A stretch of 64,000 bases of DNA. Source: Marasmius tenuissimus. Taxonomy: Eukaryota; Basidiomycota; Agaricomycetes; Agaricales; Marasmiaceae. The stretch covers positions 649,119-713,118 of the forward strand of contig JAQOTA010000044.1 in assembly GCA_029532415.1 (NCBI GenBank), in the 5' to 3' direction. The notes under the pieces are model-generated. The model was not told the DNA's origin. It made no database searches and saw only the letters and a program-made list of their open reading frames with translations. The position numbers were made by a program, and so were the translations under genes. This document shows, one piece after another, positions 1 to 12,174 of this stretch (position 1 is the stretch's first letter; the number at the start of each line of letters is the position of its first letter).

Positions 1-1415
1 TGGGAGAGCTGATGTTTGATGTTTCATGTGGTACCAAGAGCTTGTTCGGAGACGCCCCGTCAATGTCATTTGTGCCTTATAATCCTTCTGGCTGCGGGGT
101 TGGCGTCATGCAAACCTTGTATGTTTTTCTTGGTCTCGGTCGCGGGTGGGCACTGGACTGGAAAATACTCCGAGCGGCTGAAGCTGGTCCCGGACGATGT
201 TAATTTGTAGGACGTTTGTGGGGCTACTTCATTACTCCTAACATATCTTGTTGAGCGCACATAGGGCTCGTTCTTTGTCTCGCCGGCAGGCGAAATGGGC
301 GTTGCTTAGTCTATGTTGCATGACTCTGCTTTGTCTCGTTGTCACGCCAGCCTTAGCACGGACATTTGGGACATTTTGACGTGACTTGAATTGGCACCTC
401 GGTATCCCGAAAGCACGCTTATGAGCACAACAGGGGGCATTATACGTCAAGGATTTCTACTGCGTACTATATGGGCCCTCCGAGCGCTTTGGGCTCGAGG
501 TCTCGTCGACTCTTGTCGACGTTGGGCCTCATAAAATCACGAGGACATCTTTTGGGGGATACGGTTCATCCTAACACCGATTGGCAGCGGAGTCTTCCTG
601 CACCCATTTTAACAAGATGGGAGCCTCGAAGTGACCTGCGCGCTCTTCTGCCACACGGATATCCCTGGTCCATCCCTAGTGCTCGAGTCACCATGTCTTT
701 CGCAATTGGTATGGTGGCACTTCGCGGGAGACGAGCTCTGGTGTTAGCGGGATGTGTCCCTGTAATCGACGTGCCAATGCCGTTCATGTCTTCCTTGGCT
801 TGATTATCTCTATCTAGCCGACGCCAAAGCTGTAGCCCTTGCCTTTCACATTGTTCTGGGGTGCAGAAGTGCGCACGACGACAGAAATGAACAGCCTTCA
901 TACTCAATTAGGCTGTCTTCATCACACAACCAGTATTAGCACGATTCCCGTTGTTCCCATGATTGTCAAGCTCCGACTCAATGTGTTGTCGAGGCCTAAG
1001 ACCAAGACTCATCCAGAGACCGTACTCTCATTCTCCTCAATTGTTACTGGCATCTCGGTTCTCTAAAAGCCGCGATTACCGAGGGTCTTCAGTACAGAAC
1101 TGAGGAGATCTTGCGTGCCCTCGTGGACGCTCTTAGTCCAGGTGTCTGAGTCGGGGTGGCGGCACCGTGCTACCAGTCCAGGGTCGAGGAGGTCTGAAGT
1201 TTGAGCTACACAGTGGCGTCGCTTAGATCAATTGAAGGCTGCCGCTCAATTATCCTTTTTTCGCATGGATACGAACATTTCATAGTTCTCCTCATCATCC
1301 CGAGCCACCCTCAGTTCATCCGCCGAAGCTTGATGAGCAGTACAAGAACCCTGGTCAGTATTTCCATCTATCTCTATTTAGGGATCTGTCTCCCCACCTC
1401 TCCTCTCATCTCACC
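1..1415. other. no supported gene
   Basis: Short open frames exist on both strands, for example 471-803 plus and 566-907 minus, but they overlap one another, show no recognisable motif and are not joined by convincing splice sites. A frame near 1,040-1,150 on the plus strand could be an exon of a degraded gene, but I cannot connect it to anything. The stretch lies directly upstream of the gene that begins at 1,416, so its last few hundred bases probably hold that gene's promoter. I see no clear TATA box. Confidence 0.4.
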
Positions 1416-2997
1416 ATGTCGTTCTTTCAGGAAGCCGAACGAGTCACCATCAACAATGGAGTCTTCAATCTCGTAGCAGGGAATCAAACTAATCGTTCAG
1501 CCCGCAGAGAATCTCTCACTACAGTTCAGCCTGAGGATGAGGTCAGTAGGCTATCCCCGGCGTAACCATCGCTGATCCAAGAGTCTAGGAGTTCCGGCTA
1601 ATCCCCAGAGGAAATATCTTTCTCTTGCGCCAAGTCCACGAAAGCCTCCAGGTAGTTTCTGAAGTCGAAGAGGAGGGTAGCTCGGAGTCGAGGCCGATAG
1701 TGTACAACCAAACAATGTTCCACGCTCAGATCGTCGGCTCTCCAGGAAGATTTTTCGTTGTCAAATATAGCGGTACCGGAGCCTATGAGGTTAGTAGAGT
1801 CGGTCCCGAGTCTATTCACATTGAAATATAACTTCTTTGTTGCCTAGGCCTTCCAGCTAGACTTCAAACTTCACCTCCGTCAAGAAACGTAACTTGGTGT
1901 CGTGGTGTATGACTCGTGCAATCAGCCTGACCCGTTTCTTGTGTCAGGTGGCACCAAAACATTCTTCAGCTCTTCGCACGCAATACTCAGATACCGGCGT
2001 TGATATTTCATGATTGTGCGTTCATTCAAGTACTGCAGTATGTCAGATTCTCGTCTAATGCCGTGGACTGACACTAGGTGTCATTCCCTTGAGTGTTTTC
2101 ACGCGCTCCTGCTTCAAAGGTTCTCCGTTCGCCCTATGGTGGCTAAAGTGTCGCCTTGTGAGTGTTCTGGGATAAAACCGGGGGGCATATTACTGAAGCT
2201 GCCACAACCTAGTTGATCGACTTCTTGACTATAAAGGAATTCCCCTTCGCCGGAATCAACGAAAACCTGGAGGTCATCAAGAGAAATGGGTCTGAAATCG
2301 AGATGACCGTAGGGACTGTACCCAATCTATGGGTCCAGCCTCAGACTGGGCAACTCTGCGTTATGCCGTCTTCGAACAAACTCGAGCAGCCGGTTTGTTC
2401 CTGGTATGTGCTTAGGGCCGGGTTAGATGAAGAGGGGTTGAGAGAGGTACCTCCTGTGCCTCTCGAAGTGTACTACAAAGACGTGGAGCTATCCCGTAGA
2501 ATTGATGCAGAGACGAACCTGTTCTCTCTTCTGGCTAGAACTGGCCGTCTCGCTACATTACCTCAAGACTCGATTCCCGGAAGTTCACGTCACTGGGAGC
2601 CCGGAAGCGTTGTACTCGTATCAGAATCTGAAATGAGCCACATCGCGACTGTAAAACTACCGACTGAAGGACTGTGAGTACAATTACGTTGCATTGGTGT
2701 ATCTCTCCATTGAGCTGAGGGCTGCACAGATCGGCCAACTTGTTATCTGCCGCGTGGCTCTCCCAAGCCAATTTTCTCTTGCATCAGTACGAAGTCACCC
2801 CAGAACAGTTCTCTTGTGTCAAACGTGAGTTGAATGGCTTGAGAGTGCATCGTCATGGAGACTTATCAGCGCGAAGTGATTTTGCAAACAAACGTAATCG
2901 AACAAGAGATAAATCACGAGGCAATCGAATGGACCAAGGAGGTCTATGCTATCATTGGATGCTATCTCACTTCCAGAGGGTACAATCCAAACTGTAA
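1416..2997 (+). CDS. agaric-expanded protein with kinase-like N-terminal part; function unknown
   Basis: Predicted multi-exon gene. The exons are 1416-1541, 1589-1789, 1848-1888, 1948-2015, 2078-2157, 2213-2673 and 2730-2824, and all junctions keep one reading frame (about 357 residues). The introns are 41-62 nt with good donors (GTCAGT, GTTAGT, GTGCGT, GTGAGT) and most have a CTGAT/CTGAC-like branch site. The protein starts with the FQEAERV...GVFNLVAGNQTN pattern typical of a large family expanded in Agaricales. It continues with a short kinase-N-lobe-like stretch (FFVVKYSG, then HQNILQLFA and ALIFHD), a WVQPQTGQLCV segment and the AAWLSQAN motif near the C-terminus. I know this family as unannotated or kinase-like; no catalytic kinase loop is visible, so enzyme activity is doubtful. 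The 3' end is uncertain: reading on past 2824 gives a stop at 2997, while splicing into a different frame also stays open to about 3035. Members are usually longer, so this copy may be truncated. Confidence 0.7.
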
Positions 2998-4726
2998 CAA
3001 TTATGGGAAGGCTTGCGGTTACTCACTAACCTAAGTCCTTAGAACAAGTATTTTTGAAGGACTAGGCATAGGAAAATCGACCGATCGGTCTAGCAGCGAG
3101 AGGCGTTGAAGAAGGTACATGGAGATTATGAGAGCGCATCTACGATCTTTGAAGGTCTTCTGGTTAGGAATGGGATACAATCATGCAACCAAGTCAATGT
3201 AACTGAGAATCTCAAAATTCGGCCACACGATTCGCAATGACCCGGGCCGGCTATGCTTACAGGTCCGACGGACCGATGCCAGCCGGTACCTGGGCAGAGA
3301 CAAGAGCACGTGTGCCTGTATTTACGATTCAGTTCCAATCTCTGTTTGTGTTCATTTTGACCTGGAACATCAACTCGATTTAGGTTTGTACATGATTCGC
3401 TGGGTTAGCAGTCTCCTTCGTTGTCACGAAGGATCGGAGCCAGGGCTCCCAAGTTGACAATGCCTGCAATCTGACTCTGAGTATAAACCATCAGCCTAAT
3501 GACATGCCTCATTCAGGTCAGTCTATTCGACATCTTTCTGTCAGTGCTCAGCCCTCTGACTGGATACACAATACAGCAGGCTGGGGCCTATTCAGCGGTG
3601 TTTTGTCATTGCCCGGGAGAAGACCCAAAAACTTCCGGGAGTGTCAACACGAGAAAAGCTGTAAAACGAGGTCTGTTTGAATGGGGATCCGTCCCAAATT
3701 TTCCCTTCAAGTTCCTCGGAACAGAGACATTTCGTTCGGCAGAGCCAGTGACCTCATAAGTGCAGCTTACCCTCACTTAGTCCACCAATCATGATCTGTC
3801 CAAGCTTCGTTGCTTTGGCCTCATACGAGGTACTCCATAACCAAGATCCAACTCGTTCATCGAGCTTCCATCGCGGACCTTGCTTCGAATGGTAGATACA
3901 TACTATAGCGACGACACGACCAAACATTTTGCGGCCGTCGGAAGAGTCTCACGTTCATTGGAAACCAATGGCCAAGGAGCTGGACGCGGGTCCAATTTCC
4001 CACCCAATGTGATTGACTCGTCCCTTTCCATCGAAGCCTTGTGTAGTCGTCGTGTACGTTTGTTGCAGGTCGTCCACTTATTGCCGCACAAAGATAAACA
4101 ACAAATACAGCAAGTCGAGATCCCGAGCCACCCGATATGTATAGTGACATACATACGTCCCATTTCACGCCCCCGTAGAATCATACGGAAGACTCCGATA
4201 TCATTCGACTTTGGGAAGATGCCGATTGAATACCTCATCATGAGGGCGCCTTGCCAGTTTGTATAACTTATTTCCCACCACAAAAGTCGCTCACTGGCAG
4301 CCGGCTTGATCCTTCCAACACTTTTGGAATACCTCGGGGGCCTCGCAGGTCAGCGCACCGGTCCCCCTCATCCCAAGACACCATTGTGCGACCTATGACC
4401 ACCATAAGCGCCCAAACTCAATCAAAGGTCAGGGTCTTACCGCATCGCTGTTCCCGAGGGAGTTATACTTTGAACCGTTCATTGTTGTTTCGCTGAACTC
4501 CGAATGGGCGCGCCAAAGGTGTGCATCCTTTGTGTATGCATGTATGTATATCTGGTTTTCATTCTCAGCATCACCGCATTCTTAACACACTGTCATTGGC
4601 TTGGAACCGACCGTCCTTTCTCCCTCCCCGTTGGTCCCCAGAGCTAACACAACCTGATTCTGTGGCTAGTCCTGGTGCGCAAATTCTTCTCCAATATTCA
4701 GCCTTCTAACGGCCGCCTGAGTCCTG
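2998..4726. other. no supported gene
   Basis: The longest frames (3880-4266 plus, 3857-4168 and 3903-4283 minus) overlap one another on opposite strands and show no motif I recognise. A CTAAC box followed by CTTAG near 3,030-3,042 looks like an intron acceptor and may belong to the 3' end of the upstream gene. The last few hundred bases are CT-rich and immediately precede the F-box gene, as is common for fungal promoters, but I see no defined element. Confidence 0.4.
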
Positions 4727-6160
4727 ATGGCTCATCGTAATGTTCACCATAGAAACTTCATCGTCAAGATGTCCATCAATCGCCTCCCCCGTCGCGTTCT
4801 CGTTCACATTTTTGGTCACATCACCTCTCTCGACTCTGACAATCGAAACCAACGTCCGAGCATAATCACTATCACTTCGGTCTGTCGACACTGGAGGCAT
4901 CTCGCAGCTTCCACGCCGGAATTCTGGCACCATATTCATGTTCCGTTCAGGTCGCTGAAGAATCCATCACAGTGGATAACTCGGTGGCTCGAACTCTCGT
5001 ATCCTCTTGGAGTCAGCGTGTTTCTCGTCCTGGATTTGGGCCCTTCTATTGTGAGCTCTCCTCGCCCTTCTGGAGGTCACACAACACGGAAGAGAGAGCG
5101 CGGGACTGAAAACGTGGGAGCTGTGGAGGTTGTTGACAAGGAATGGTCACTCAGAAACGAGTTGCATCGCGTCCTCGCATGTCTTACACATCAAACCACT
5201 GTCCACCGACTCCTTCGGCTGCGAATCGTCGTCTCACCAAACATCAACCTTCTTCCAACAGATGCTCTACATCCGCTCTCGCTGGTGTCAGCCCCCAATC
5301 TACGAGAATTGGAAGTGTCGTTCTTGCATCATGCACGCGATGCCGCTCAACGTGTTATAATGGTCATGCCGACGTCGATGCATTCCCGATCATCTCCTTT
5401 AGTGGCTTCCTCCTCCACTCGCTCCCTCAACCCAATAGTCACAGTACCCTTCCCGTTCCAGTCTAATCCCGACCTCTTCGCGCTGGCTCTACAAGGCTGT
5501 CCCAAAATTCCTTATCCCCTTCGAAACTTGACCTCCCTCCTTCTCGCCAACGTCCTTCCAACAGAGACAGCTTTTCTGTCTCTCTCTCACGATTCTCCGT
5601 CTCTTCATACCCTCGTCCTTCATAACCTCCATTCATCCATCCATGATGGCGGGAATGAAGTAGTCTCACACATCCGGTTCAGTAGATTGAAGAAACTCGT
5701 AGTGGGGTACGCGAAAGAACCGTCGGTTCCCTCCCAAAGCCAATACCCCGATAGACATTTCCACATTCTTCCTTACATGATCATACCGGCGATAGAGGAG
5801 ATGGAGATTGGATACGAAGAGGTACCATTACAATATGTCCCCGATCTAACAAGGATGGCTCCGACGCCTTACGGAGTTGTATCTGAGCCAGGGCCACGAA
5901 CGGCTGAAGATGGCGTCGGGCACGGAAAAAGGAGTCTTCGGATTCGCCTAGACTATTCAGCATTGCTCGCGGGTGATTGGTCCGTCAAGGAGAGCCTCAT
6001 GAGCGAATATTTTCGGTGCCTCGAGACCGCAGGAGCGCCAATAGAGAGCGTTGAGGTTGCAATGCCGCGAAGGACGGAAACCGGAACAACGAGAGTCGTA
6101 AGGATCGAATGGAGACGTGGGATGAGTTTGAGTACACGGGTCGATAACGCCTTTCAGTAA
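4727..6160 (+). CDS. F-box protein
   Basis: Single-exon gene of 477 residues ending in TAA. The N-terminus carries an F-box: INRLPRRVLVHIFGHI at about residues 15-30 and SVCRHWRHLAASTPEFW at about residues 48-64. This is the form common in Agaricomycetes, where hundreds of such genes occur. F-box proteins bind Skp1 in SCF ubiquitin ligases and recruit substrates through the C-terminal part. Here the C-terminal 400 residues look like weakly repeated leucine-rich strands (LRELEVSFL, LHTLVLHNL, LKKLVVGY), suggesting an LRR-like substrate-binding region, though no clean repeat can be counted. A second in-frame ATG at 4769 lies just before the F-box and could be the real start; I kept the first because nothing rules it out. 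No intron and no internal stop is seen, in contrast to the transposon genes in this window. The substrate cannot be inferred. Confidence 0.9.
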   Translation: MAHRNVHHRNFIVKMSINRLPRRVLVHIFGHITSLDSDNRNQRPSIITITSVCRHWRHLAASTPEFWHHIHVPFRSLKNPSQWITRWLELSYPLGVSVFLVLDLGPSIVSSPRPSGGHTTRKRERGTENVGAVEVVDKEWSLRNELHRVLACLTHQTTVHRLLRLRIVVSPNINLLPTDALHPLSLVSAPNLRELEVSFLHHARDAAQRVIMVMPTSMHSRSSPLVASSSTRSLNPIVTVPFPFQSNPDLFALALQGCPKIPYPLRNLTSLLLANVLPTETAFLSLSHDSPSLHTLVLHNLHSSIHDGGNEVVSHIRFSRLKKLVVGYAKEPSVPSQSQYPDRHFHILPYMIIPAIEEMEIGYEEVPLQYVPDLTRMAPTPYGVVSEPGPRTAEDGVGHGKRSLRIRLDYSALLAGDWSVKESLMSEYFRCLETAGAPIESVEVAMPRRTETGTTRVVRIEWRRGMSLSTRVDNAFQ

Positions 6161-8738
6161 TCACCTATGTCCTGCTCCGAGTCGGATGATAAGCGTGTTC
6201 AAGTACCCGCTGGTAGCTGTAACGTGGTGGGCCTCATAACAATATGTGATATCAACGTTTGCTGCGAGTACCTGAATCATCACCCCATATGATGTACATG
6301 CCGACAACGCACGTTACCCAGCTTGCTAAATCCCATATGTTCACTGCATAGGGATCCGAAGTTGAGTGCCCTGATGATAATGGCAGGTAGGTATCTTCAG
6401 CGTGAAGCCAGGAACTCGGCCAAGTTACCGGGTGTATCAAGTGTTTACAGAGTCCAATCCTAACTTGACCGGGTGACAAGTAGATCAATGAGCAAAAGAG
6501 CTGGATGTCTCCCGAGAAAGTGGCCAGGCAGATGGAATTGGTACATGCATCCGTATGACTCAACCATTCAAAAGATACGAGCGGCTCTTAAACATCCTGC
6601 AAGGACGATCAGAACAGGCTTGTAGAATAATTTGTCGGGGAATGACATTATCATCGGACCGACCTATTTTGTCAGAATGGAAGTTAGCATCTCGACGGTT
6701 TGAACGACAGGGCCAACTGATCAAACACGCACAATCCTGCCATTCAATCTTACATTCCTTGGTACACCTGACCACGTGCACGTTATCTTCGTCGGAATAT
6801 GGAAAGAATTCGGGAGCCCATAGCGTATAGAGTAGCATGGGGAGGGAGGTGGTTGATTTTCTGCGAGACTAGATCGACACTAAAGCCTAGTGCACCTTCT
6901 TTCTGGCCTCGCCTTCAGTGGGCGATGGATCTCCGGCTCCTAAACTTTCCAAGGATTCTCATCGTAGCTAGTTCCGGGATCAATGTTCGGCCAGCAATCG
7001 CCGTGATAATTTGACGGATACCGATGTTGGACACGTTCGAGGCGGTGTAATGATTCGTATTGTAGTGGTTGCATTGAACCCCTTGAACACTGGAAAAACT
7101 GTTGTCTCGTATGACTGATCTAGTCGTGCTGTCAAAGAAGCTGGGCATAATGGAGACCTCAGACAAGCTTGAGGGTTGTGGACTCAGGACGTATAATGGC
7201 TCTGAACGTCAAAATCTTCACTAAGCGGCCAGCCAACGCGTTTAGCACAGTTTTGGGCCCGGGAATGTTACTATCCGTGGTAGTCTGTTGAATAATCTCC
7301 GCGCTTCGTCGAGGATGACTGAGGGACCTCATGAGCCGATCCCCTTGTTCTATAGAGTCATATCGCGGTATCAGAGATCCTTGAAGGTGTGAACATCGTT
7401 ATAGAACTTCCAGGATACGGTTCGCATAGGCCTCGGCCGAAGTCGACTCCGAAAAAAACGCGACCCGAGACACTTATGCTAATCAGAGAGGGCGGCTCCT
7501 TGTGAGATTGCAGCTGCTGAGTGACACACAAGTCTTCTGGTTATTCATATACTTTCAGAGCCCTAGATTGGCGCACCCAAAAGAACATTTTGTCGAGTTA
7601 TGTCCCCGGAAAAACCCGTATCGTCATGCGTTCTGACCATGAGTCAATTTGATCGCGGATGCACCATTATTTTTACCTTGCCAAGAAGCCAAAAACCACT
7701 GGACTTTGAGGCCTAGAGAATGTTGAAAGCTTGTGCAATGTACACTGCCAGGTTTGAATTTGAGCTACTGGGGAGTAAGTTGGAAGCTATGTTGTGACGG
7801 AATACCTCGCATAGGTATCATGAGGTAGTGATGAGAGGAAAGGGAGATTACTTCAGGAGTTAGGAGGGTCCTTTGGTCGGTGCTCGATGGTCTGTCGTGG
7901 TACCGACATGGTTGTACATAGAAGGCAAGACGCGCGTCCCCAGGCTGCGTCCCTGAAGTCACAAGGAGTCACATGTCACGAGACTGAAACGGGTCGCGAC
8001 CCAAATTCTCACGCTCGCATACTTCGTTTCAACTCCCTTGTAAAAACCTTCAATTCAATTTGCGGACAGCCATAGAACATCAGAGTGCAAACAACAGAAG
8101 TATGTCAGTCCTTTATTATGGCATCGATCTTATCACAGAATGCACGGCGCGGAGGAGTTCTTGACAGTAGTAGCAGTCGGAGCACTATGACTCAGTCTTT
8201 GAAGGTTTGAACAACGATCAGACGGATCGATAGGATGGCTTAGGCCAAGCTGATTCTTCAGCTCGGGCCAGAATTAGCAACAGTAGCTAGTACCGTCTCG
8301 ACATACGCGTCCAGCATGATGCACCATTCGACAGAATCCAGATAGAAATCTAGTCGGTAAGGCACCCCCTTTGACAGGTCCTGTGCCTATAAAAAAGCTC
8401 AGGACTCGGATGTATCTTATGTCCTGGAACGGAGAAGAACGTGCGTTATGATAGTTCCTATCCTACAGAAATTTTCATTCTACGACGGCCACTTCCAAAG
8501 GTGACTCAAAGCTTCACATCCGCCGTGATGTCCCTTGCTAATCATGTTGTATGCCAAACACAATTCATAGAATCAAGAAAACAGCCCATGTGCAATGCAT
8601 ACGCCCATCTGTCGATCGCTCAAAATTAGCCTGACTGTCGACATGCAAAGCAACGTACTCATATTTAACCTGAAAGCTTCGCGGCTTTTCAAGCCCTCCC
8701 CCCACCTCCACCTTACCTTTCGCACTGGCTGCGAACAA
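6161..8738. other. no supported gene
   Basis: About 2.6 kb with only short overlapping frames on both strands (for example 6555-6830 plus against 6560-6838 minus). There is no recognisable domain, no long purine or pyrimidine tract, and no repeat shared with the rest of the window that I could find by eye. The last 100 bases before 8739 include an in-frame upstream ATG at 8643 that could extend the next gene. Confidence 0.4.
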
Positions 8739-9693
8739 ATGGTACGAATCGACGACAGTGACGCACCATTCGTTCTTACTCCAAAGGACGCCTGGAATTA
8801 TCAACGAGGAGGTCCCGAATTTAATAAAACGGTTCTTGTTACGAGCAGAGCAGGCGCTCAGTTGACTTACAACTTTACGGGTATGCACTGCAACCTCTAT
8901 TCTCGCCACTCGAATGCTGAGGCTTCGATTTCACAGGGACAGGCGTTAGCCTATACGGGACAATATCCAATGTCGGGTCTGATAAAGCCGTCTTAAACCG
9001 TTTTACTCTTGACGGTGGAGACCCAGTTACATGGTCGCAAGAACCACGCGCCACCGCGGTCTATGATACCCCAATGTTCGTCGGGCGAGGATTGGAGGAT
9101 GGGATGCATATGCTGGTCATGGTGGCTACGGTGGAGGGCAGTCATACTTGGATTGATTATGTCGAGGTTGACCCTGGCGAAACCCCGTCGTCTTCAACAT
9201 CTTTCACGATTTCTACGTCATCCAAACTGTCCACCAGTATCTCCTCGGATGTACCTGGTCAGACATCTGCAGCCAGCGTGAAGTATAGTCTTTCGCTGGG
9301 TGTTGCTGTTGGCATCGCCGTCGGGTCAACGGTAGGACTGTGTTTGATACTTTTGCTCATTGCATGGGGCTTACGACGTCGTTGGCGGAGAGCGAGGAAG
9401 GGAAAGGGGGGGGCAGAAGCAGGTTACCAGACGAGTCAGACGAGCAGTGCGTCCCTCTTGTCGCTCAAAATTTAGTATGAATTACTTCCCCATCCATAAT
9501 AGGTGGCCCAGCGCCAATGAGTGCATTGCCGGACTCTGGAGTTCAGCCTTACACATTGGTTACGAACACTGTGGGGATGCCGAGAAAGCATGCCACGCAA
9601 CCATCACAATCTATCACAGAATCTGGTTCAGACAGTCAGGCGACTACAACACATCGTCGAAGCGACCTACCGCCATCTTATATGGTGTTGTAG
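8739..9693 (+). CDS. single-pass membrane protein with beta-sandwich-like ectodomain
   Basis: Three-exon gene with exons 8739-8880, 8937-9446 and 9503-9693. Both introns are 56 nt (donors GTATGC and GTGCGT), all phases agree, and the product is 280 residues. The N-terminal part starts VRIDDSDAPFVLTP and contains YNFTG, then LYGTI, FTLDGGDPVTW, DTPMFVGRGLEDGMHML and TWIDYVEV. This order is the signature of a basidiomycete-expanded extracellular domain that resembles carbohydrate-binding beta-sandwich folds; no biochemical role is established. A serine/threonine-rich stalk follows. Next comes one membrane segment (VAVGIAVGSTVGLCLILLLI) with a basic stop-transfer cluster (RRRWRRARKGK), then a cytosolic tail ending in the DLPPSY-type motif common in this family. 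No classical signal peptide precedes the domain. An upstream in-frame ATG at 8643 would add 32 residues. The next gene downstream is a paralogue in the same orientation, so this is a tandem pair. Confidence 0.8.
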
Positions 9694-10608
9694 AAAACGA
9701 CCTTGGCCTTGAGGTGGGTGTCGCTTCTCTTCACCATTTCACAAGGTGGCTTATTCCAACCCTTACCTGGCCACTCCTGACGTTCAGTGCGGTACCCGGC
9801 TCTGCGAAAGCTCTAGAGATGTCATTGTACAAGGCACTGATGTATTTTGGGGTTTTGTAGTTTGGCGCGGCTACGAGTGCAAGCTGGAGAGATGTGGCCA
9901 CGTTGGAGATACGGCAACCGTGAGGGAACAACGGCGTAGTGAGGACTCAGACGGACCAGCATGAAAATCCGTCATCCCTTCTGAGTATCTCATACCAGAC
10001 TCACGATGAACTCTTATATACCCATATACCCTAGTTGAAAATCTTCTTATCCAGTCTACCTACGAATATAAAAAGCCCAGCTTGTATCGGAGTTGGAACA
10101 ATCTCACCCCCGACAGATTTGGGTAACAACGCCCCTAATACTGAAAAGTACTATCCGTCGTGATCCGATGCGATCTAATGAAGTTTGGGTGGGTGGGGGG
10201 AACCTCATCAGCTGTCGTCAGTTTGCATCGGATAGCATTGACGCAAGTACTCATTTTTCATTGACATTGTGATTCCGCACGAAAGGTTGAATAACACTCC
10301 TCTCCCTTCCTGGTCACGTCGCGCTGCCGGAGCGAATCTGGCGAGCCGCGACTCGTCATGATGACAAACCCAACTACTACAGTTTACCCGTGCTATACTG
10401 AAGGCAGTTGCTGTCGCTTTCCACCGTAGAAACTATCATTTTCCAGATTCAAAATGCTGTGAGATCACACTCGGCACTGGTCCCGCTGGACAGGTGGCGT
10501 GCCTCTAACGGTTTATACGAAGAGGGCTCTGACTGATTTATACTATAGGGAACTGGATGAGCTGAAAGTACACCCTCCACGACTGAAGCGCTGAGGTCTC
10601 CCGCACGG
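9694..10608. other. intergenic region between the two membrane-protein paralogues
   Basis: No supported gene. Open frames that run through 9360-9860 are shadows of the spliced upstream gene and its 3' flank. A TATA-like element (TATATACCC) lies near 10,015-10,030 and another AT-rich patch near 10,070, but both are some 550-600 bases from the next start, so their role is unclear. Confidence 0.4.
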
Positions 10609-11576
10609 ATGGAAAGAATTGACGACAACGACCGGCGTATTATCTATAGCCCTTCCAGTGCGTGGAGCCTCTCAGCAGTGATGAACGAATCTGAGTGGAT
10701 GGGAACTTCTCATACACCAACCCAGTTGGACGCCCATCTTACACTCTAATTCCAAGGTGAGCGGAATAGATTGGCAGAACCAGCGGAAACCATGTTCAAA
10801 TTCGCAAATACTATAGGTCAATATGTTGGTGTCTTTGGTACATTAGCGGGACAGTCTACGACACCAAACATATATACTATTGACAACGGCTTCCCTACGC
10901 AATGGCCACAGAACTCGACAAATGCTTCCCCAAGACTGTACAACCAGATCTTATTCACTTCCGGACCACTTTCTGGAGGAAACCATACCCTCTTCATTCA
11001 AGTCCATGTACTAGGGTATAGTATAGACTATCTGGAAGTTTTCTCTTCATCCGGTACGTCTGGCTATCGAAGACTGTACTTGGTCTAAACTTTCGTCAAG
11101 ACTCCCCAGCGTCTCAGTCTAGCATATTCCGAGGAGCGATCGTAAGCGATATCGCCCTAGGCAGTATCACTCTGATTCTGCTTTTGCTGGGCATTTTTCT
11201 GCATCGAAGGAAGGCGAGGCAATTAATGGCAAACAACCCATTGCCTGAGAGTGAAATACGAGGTGAGTATGCCACTACCCTAATTATAATGACTGAAGAG
11301 AGTGAAGCACCCTTATTCTTCATAGCAGGCGTCTTAACGCCCGGGCATGATAGTACAGAAACAAATTCGATAGACACGGTTTTTAATTCTAGGCCACGGC
11401 CCTTCCTGTTATTTGGCAGTGCGGTGGAAAAGTCGCGGAAACGGGCCGAGCGACCATCGTCATCTTGGGGCGGTATATCGAGACCTACTAGAAGTTTTCG
11501 TTCTGGCAGGCGCCAGGAGAATATTCCTCCGAGTGCAAGCGGCCCACCACCATCTTACCGGAGAAACCAGGTGTAG
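10609..11576 (+). pseudogene. tandem paralogue of the membrane protein, one in-frame TAA
   Basis: Four-exon structure: 10609-10756, 10817-11053, 11110-11262 and 11326-11576, with introns of 60, 56 and 63 nt (GTGAGC, GTACGT, GTGAGT donors) and matching phases. The order of motifs mirrors the gene at 8739: ERIDDNDRRIIYSPSSAW, FQG, YVGVFGTL, NIYTIDNG, YNQILFTSGPLSGGNHTL and YSIDYLEV. A membrane segment (IALGSITLILLLLGIFL) followed by HRRKAR and a C-terminal tail ending GPPPSYRR completes it. A TAA at 10747-10749 lies three codons before the first donor, in a position where the family has a variable residue. It is therefore most simply a point mutation that makes this copy a recent pseudogene, although an error or an unseen alternative donor cannot be excluded. 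The rest of the coding sequence is open. Confidence 0.65.
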
Positions 11577-12063
11577 AGAACGGTCTTTTAGCAATAGGCG
11601 GGCTTTTGAACGCGGACACGGGGTATGTTGCTCTGGGCGTTCCCCAAGTCCGCGGTTAGTCCGCGATATAGCCTGTTTAATCTGTTTAGTACCGGCCACT
11701 GAGGGGTGGCAAGAATAAAATTTCCGGTCCGAGGTAGGGAGGGAGGGGAGGGACCGAAGGCCCTTGAAGATTTTTTGTACCTAACAAAATTTTGGGCTCC
11801 GAGGGGCCTGGAGGCCTATCAGAGGGTTAATGACGAGCATGATACTATGTTGATCACACACCGGACAGGCGCCTCGTGTGTGCTGTAGCCAGAAATCGAC
11901 CATCAACGCCCAATGTTTCCATGAAATGGGAGGCTACTAAGTGAATAGTTATCCGGCACGTGAAGCACGTGCAGTTACCATATATAGCAGGAGGGGGAGG
12001 AGCCCGACCTGGGTTTAAAAAAAGATTCGAGTCTTCGCTATAGATGACTTCAGTCGCACCTTA
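11577..12063. other. intergenic, purine-rich tract
   Basis: No gene is supported. The stretch includes a G/A-rich tract near 11,733-11,760 and an imperfect inverted pair of CACGTG-containing words near 11,958-11,971. It ends at the left inverted repeat of the element at 12,064. Confidence 0.4.
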
Positions 12064-12174
12064 GAGCCTGTTCGGACTCGGTCTGCGGTCTTGGGTCTGA
12101 CGAATTCTCCAGACCGAAAAATTCCCGTGCGAGTGCACTGCCACTGGCTCACCCCAGAATTCGTAAAATAATTG
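12064..12174 (+). repeat. left terminal inverted repeat
   Basis: This is the left arm of the 1.07 kb element. It pairs with 13030-13138 over about 110 bases with three visible CpG-type mismatches plus small end differences. Confidence 0.75.

Noticed and set aside
471..907. Paired open frames 471-803 (plus) and 566-907 (minus) as a gene
   Set aside because: They overlap on opposite strands, lack motifs and have no supporting splice context.
3857..4283. Overlapping open frames of 103-128 codons on both strands
   Set aside because: No motif, mutually exclusive, and none joins to neighbouring exons.
9360..9860. 166-codon plus-strand frame over the end of the first membrane-protein gene
   Set aside because: Splicing 9447-9502 in the other frame gives a tail ending DLPPSY as in the family, so this frame is a shadow.
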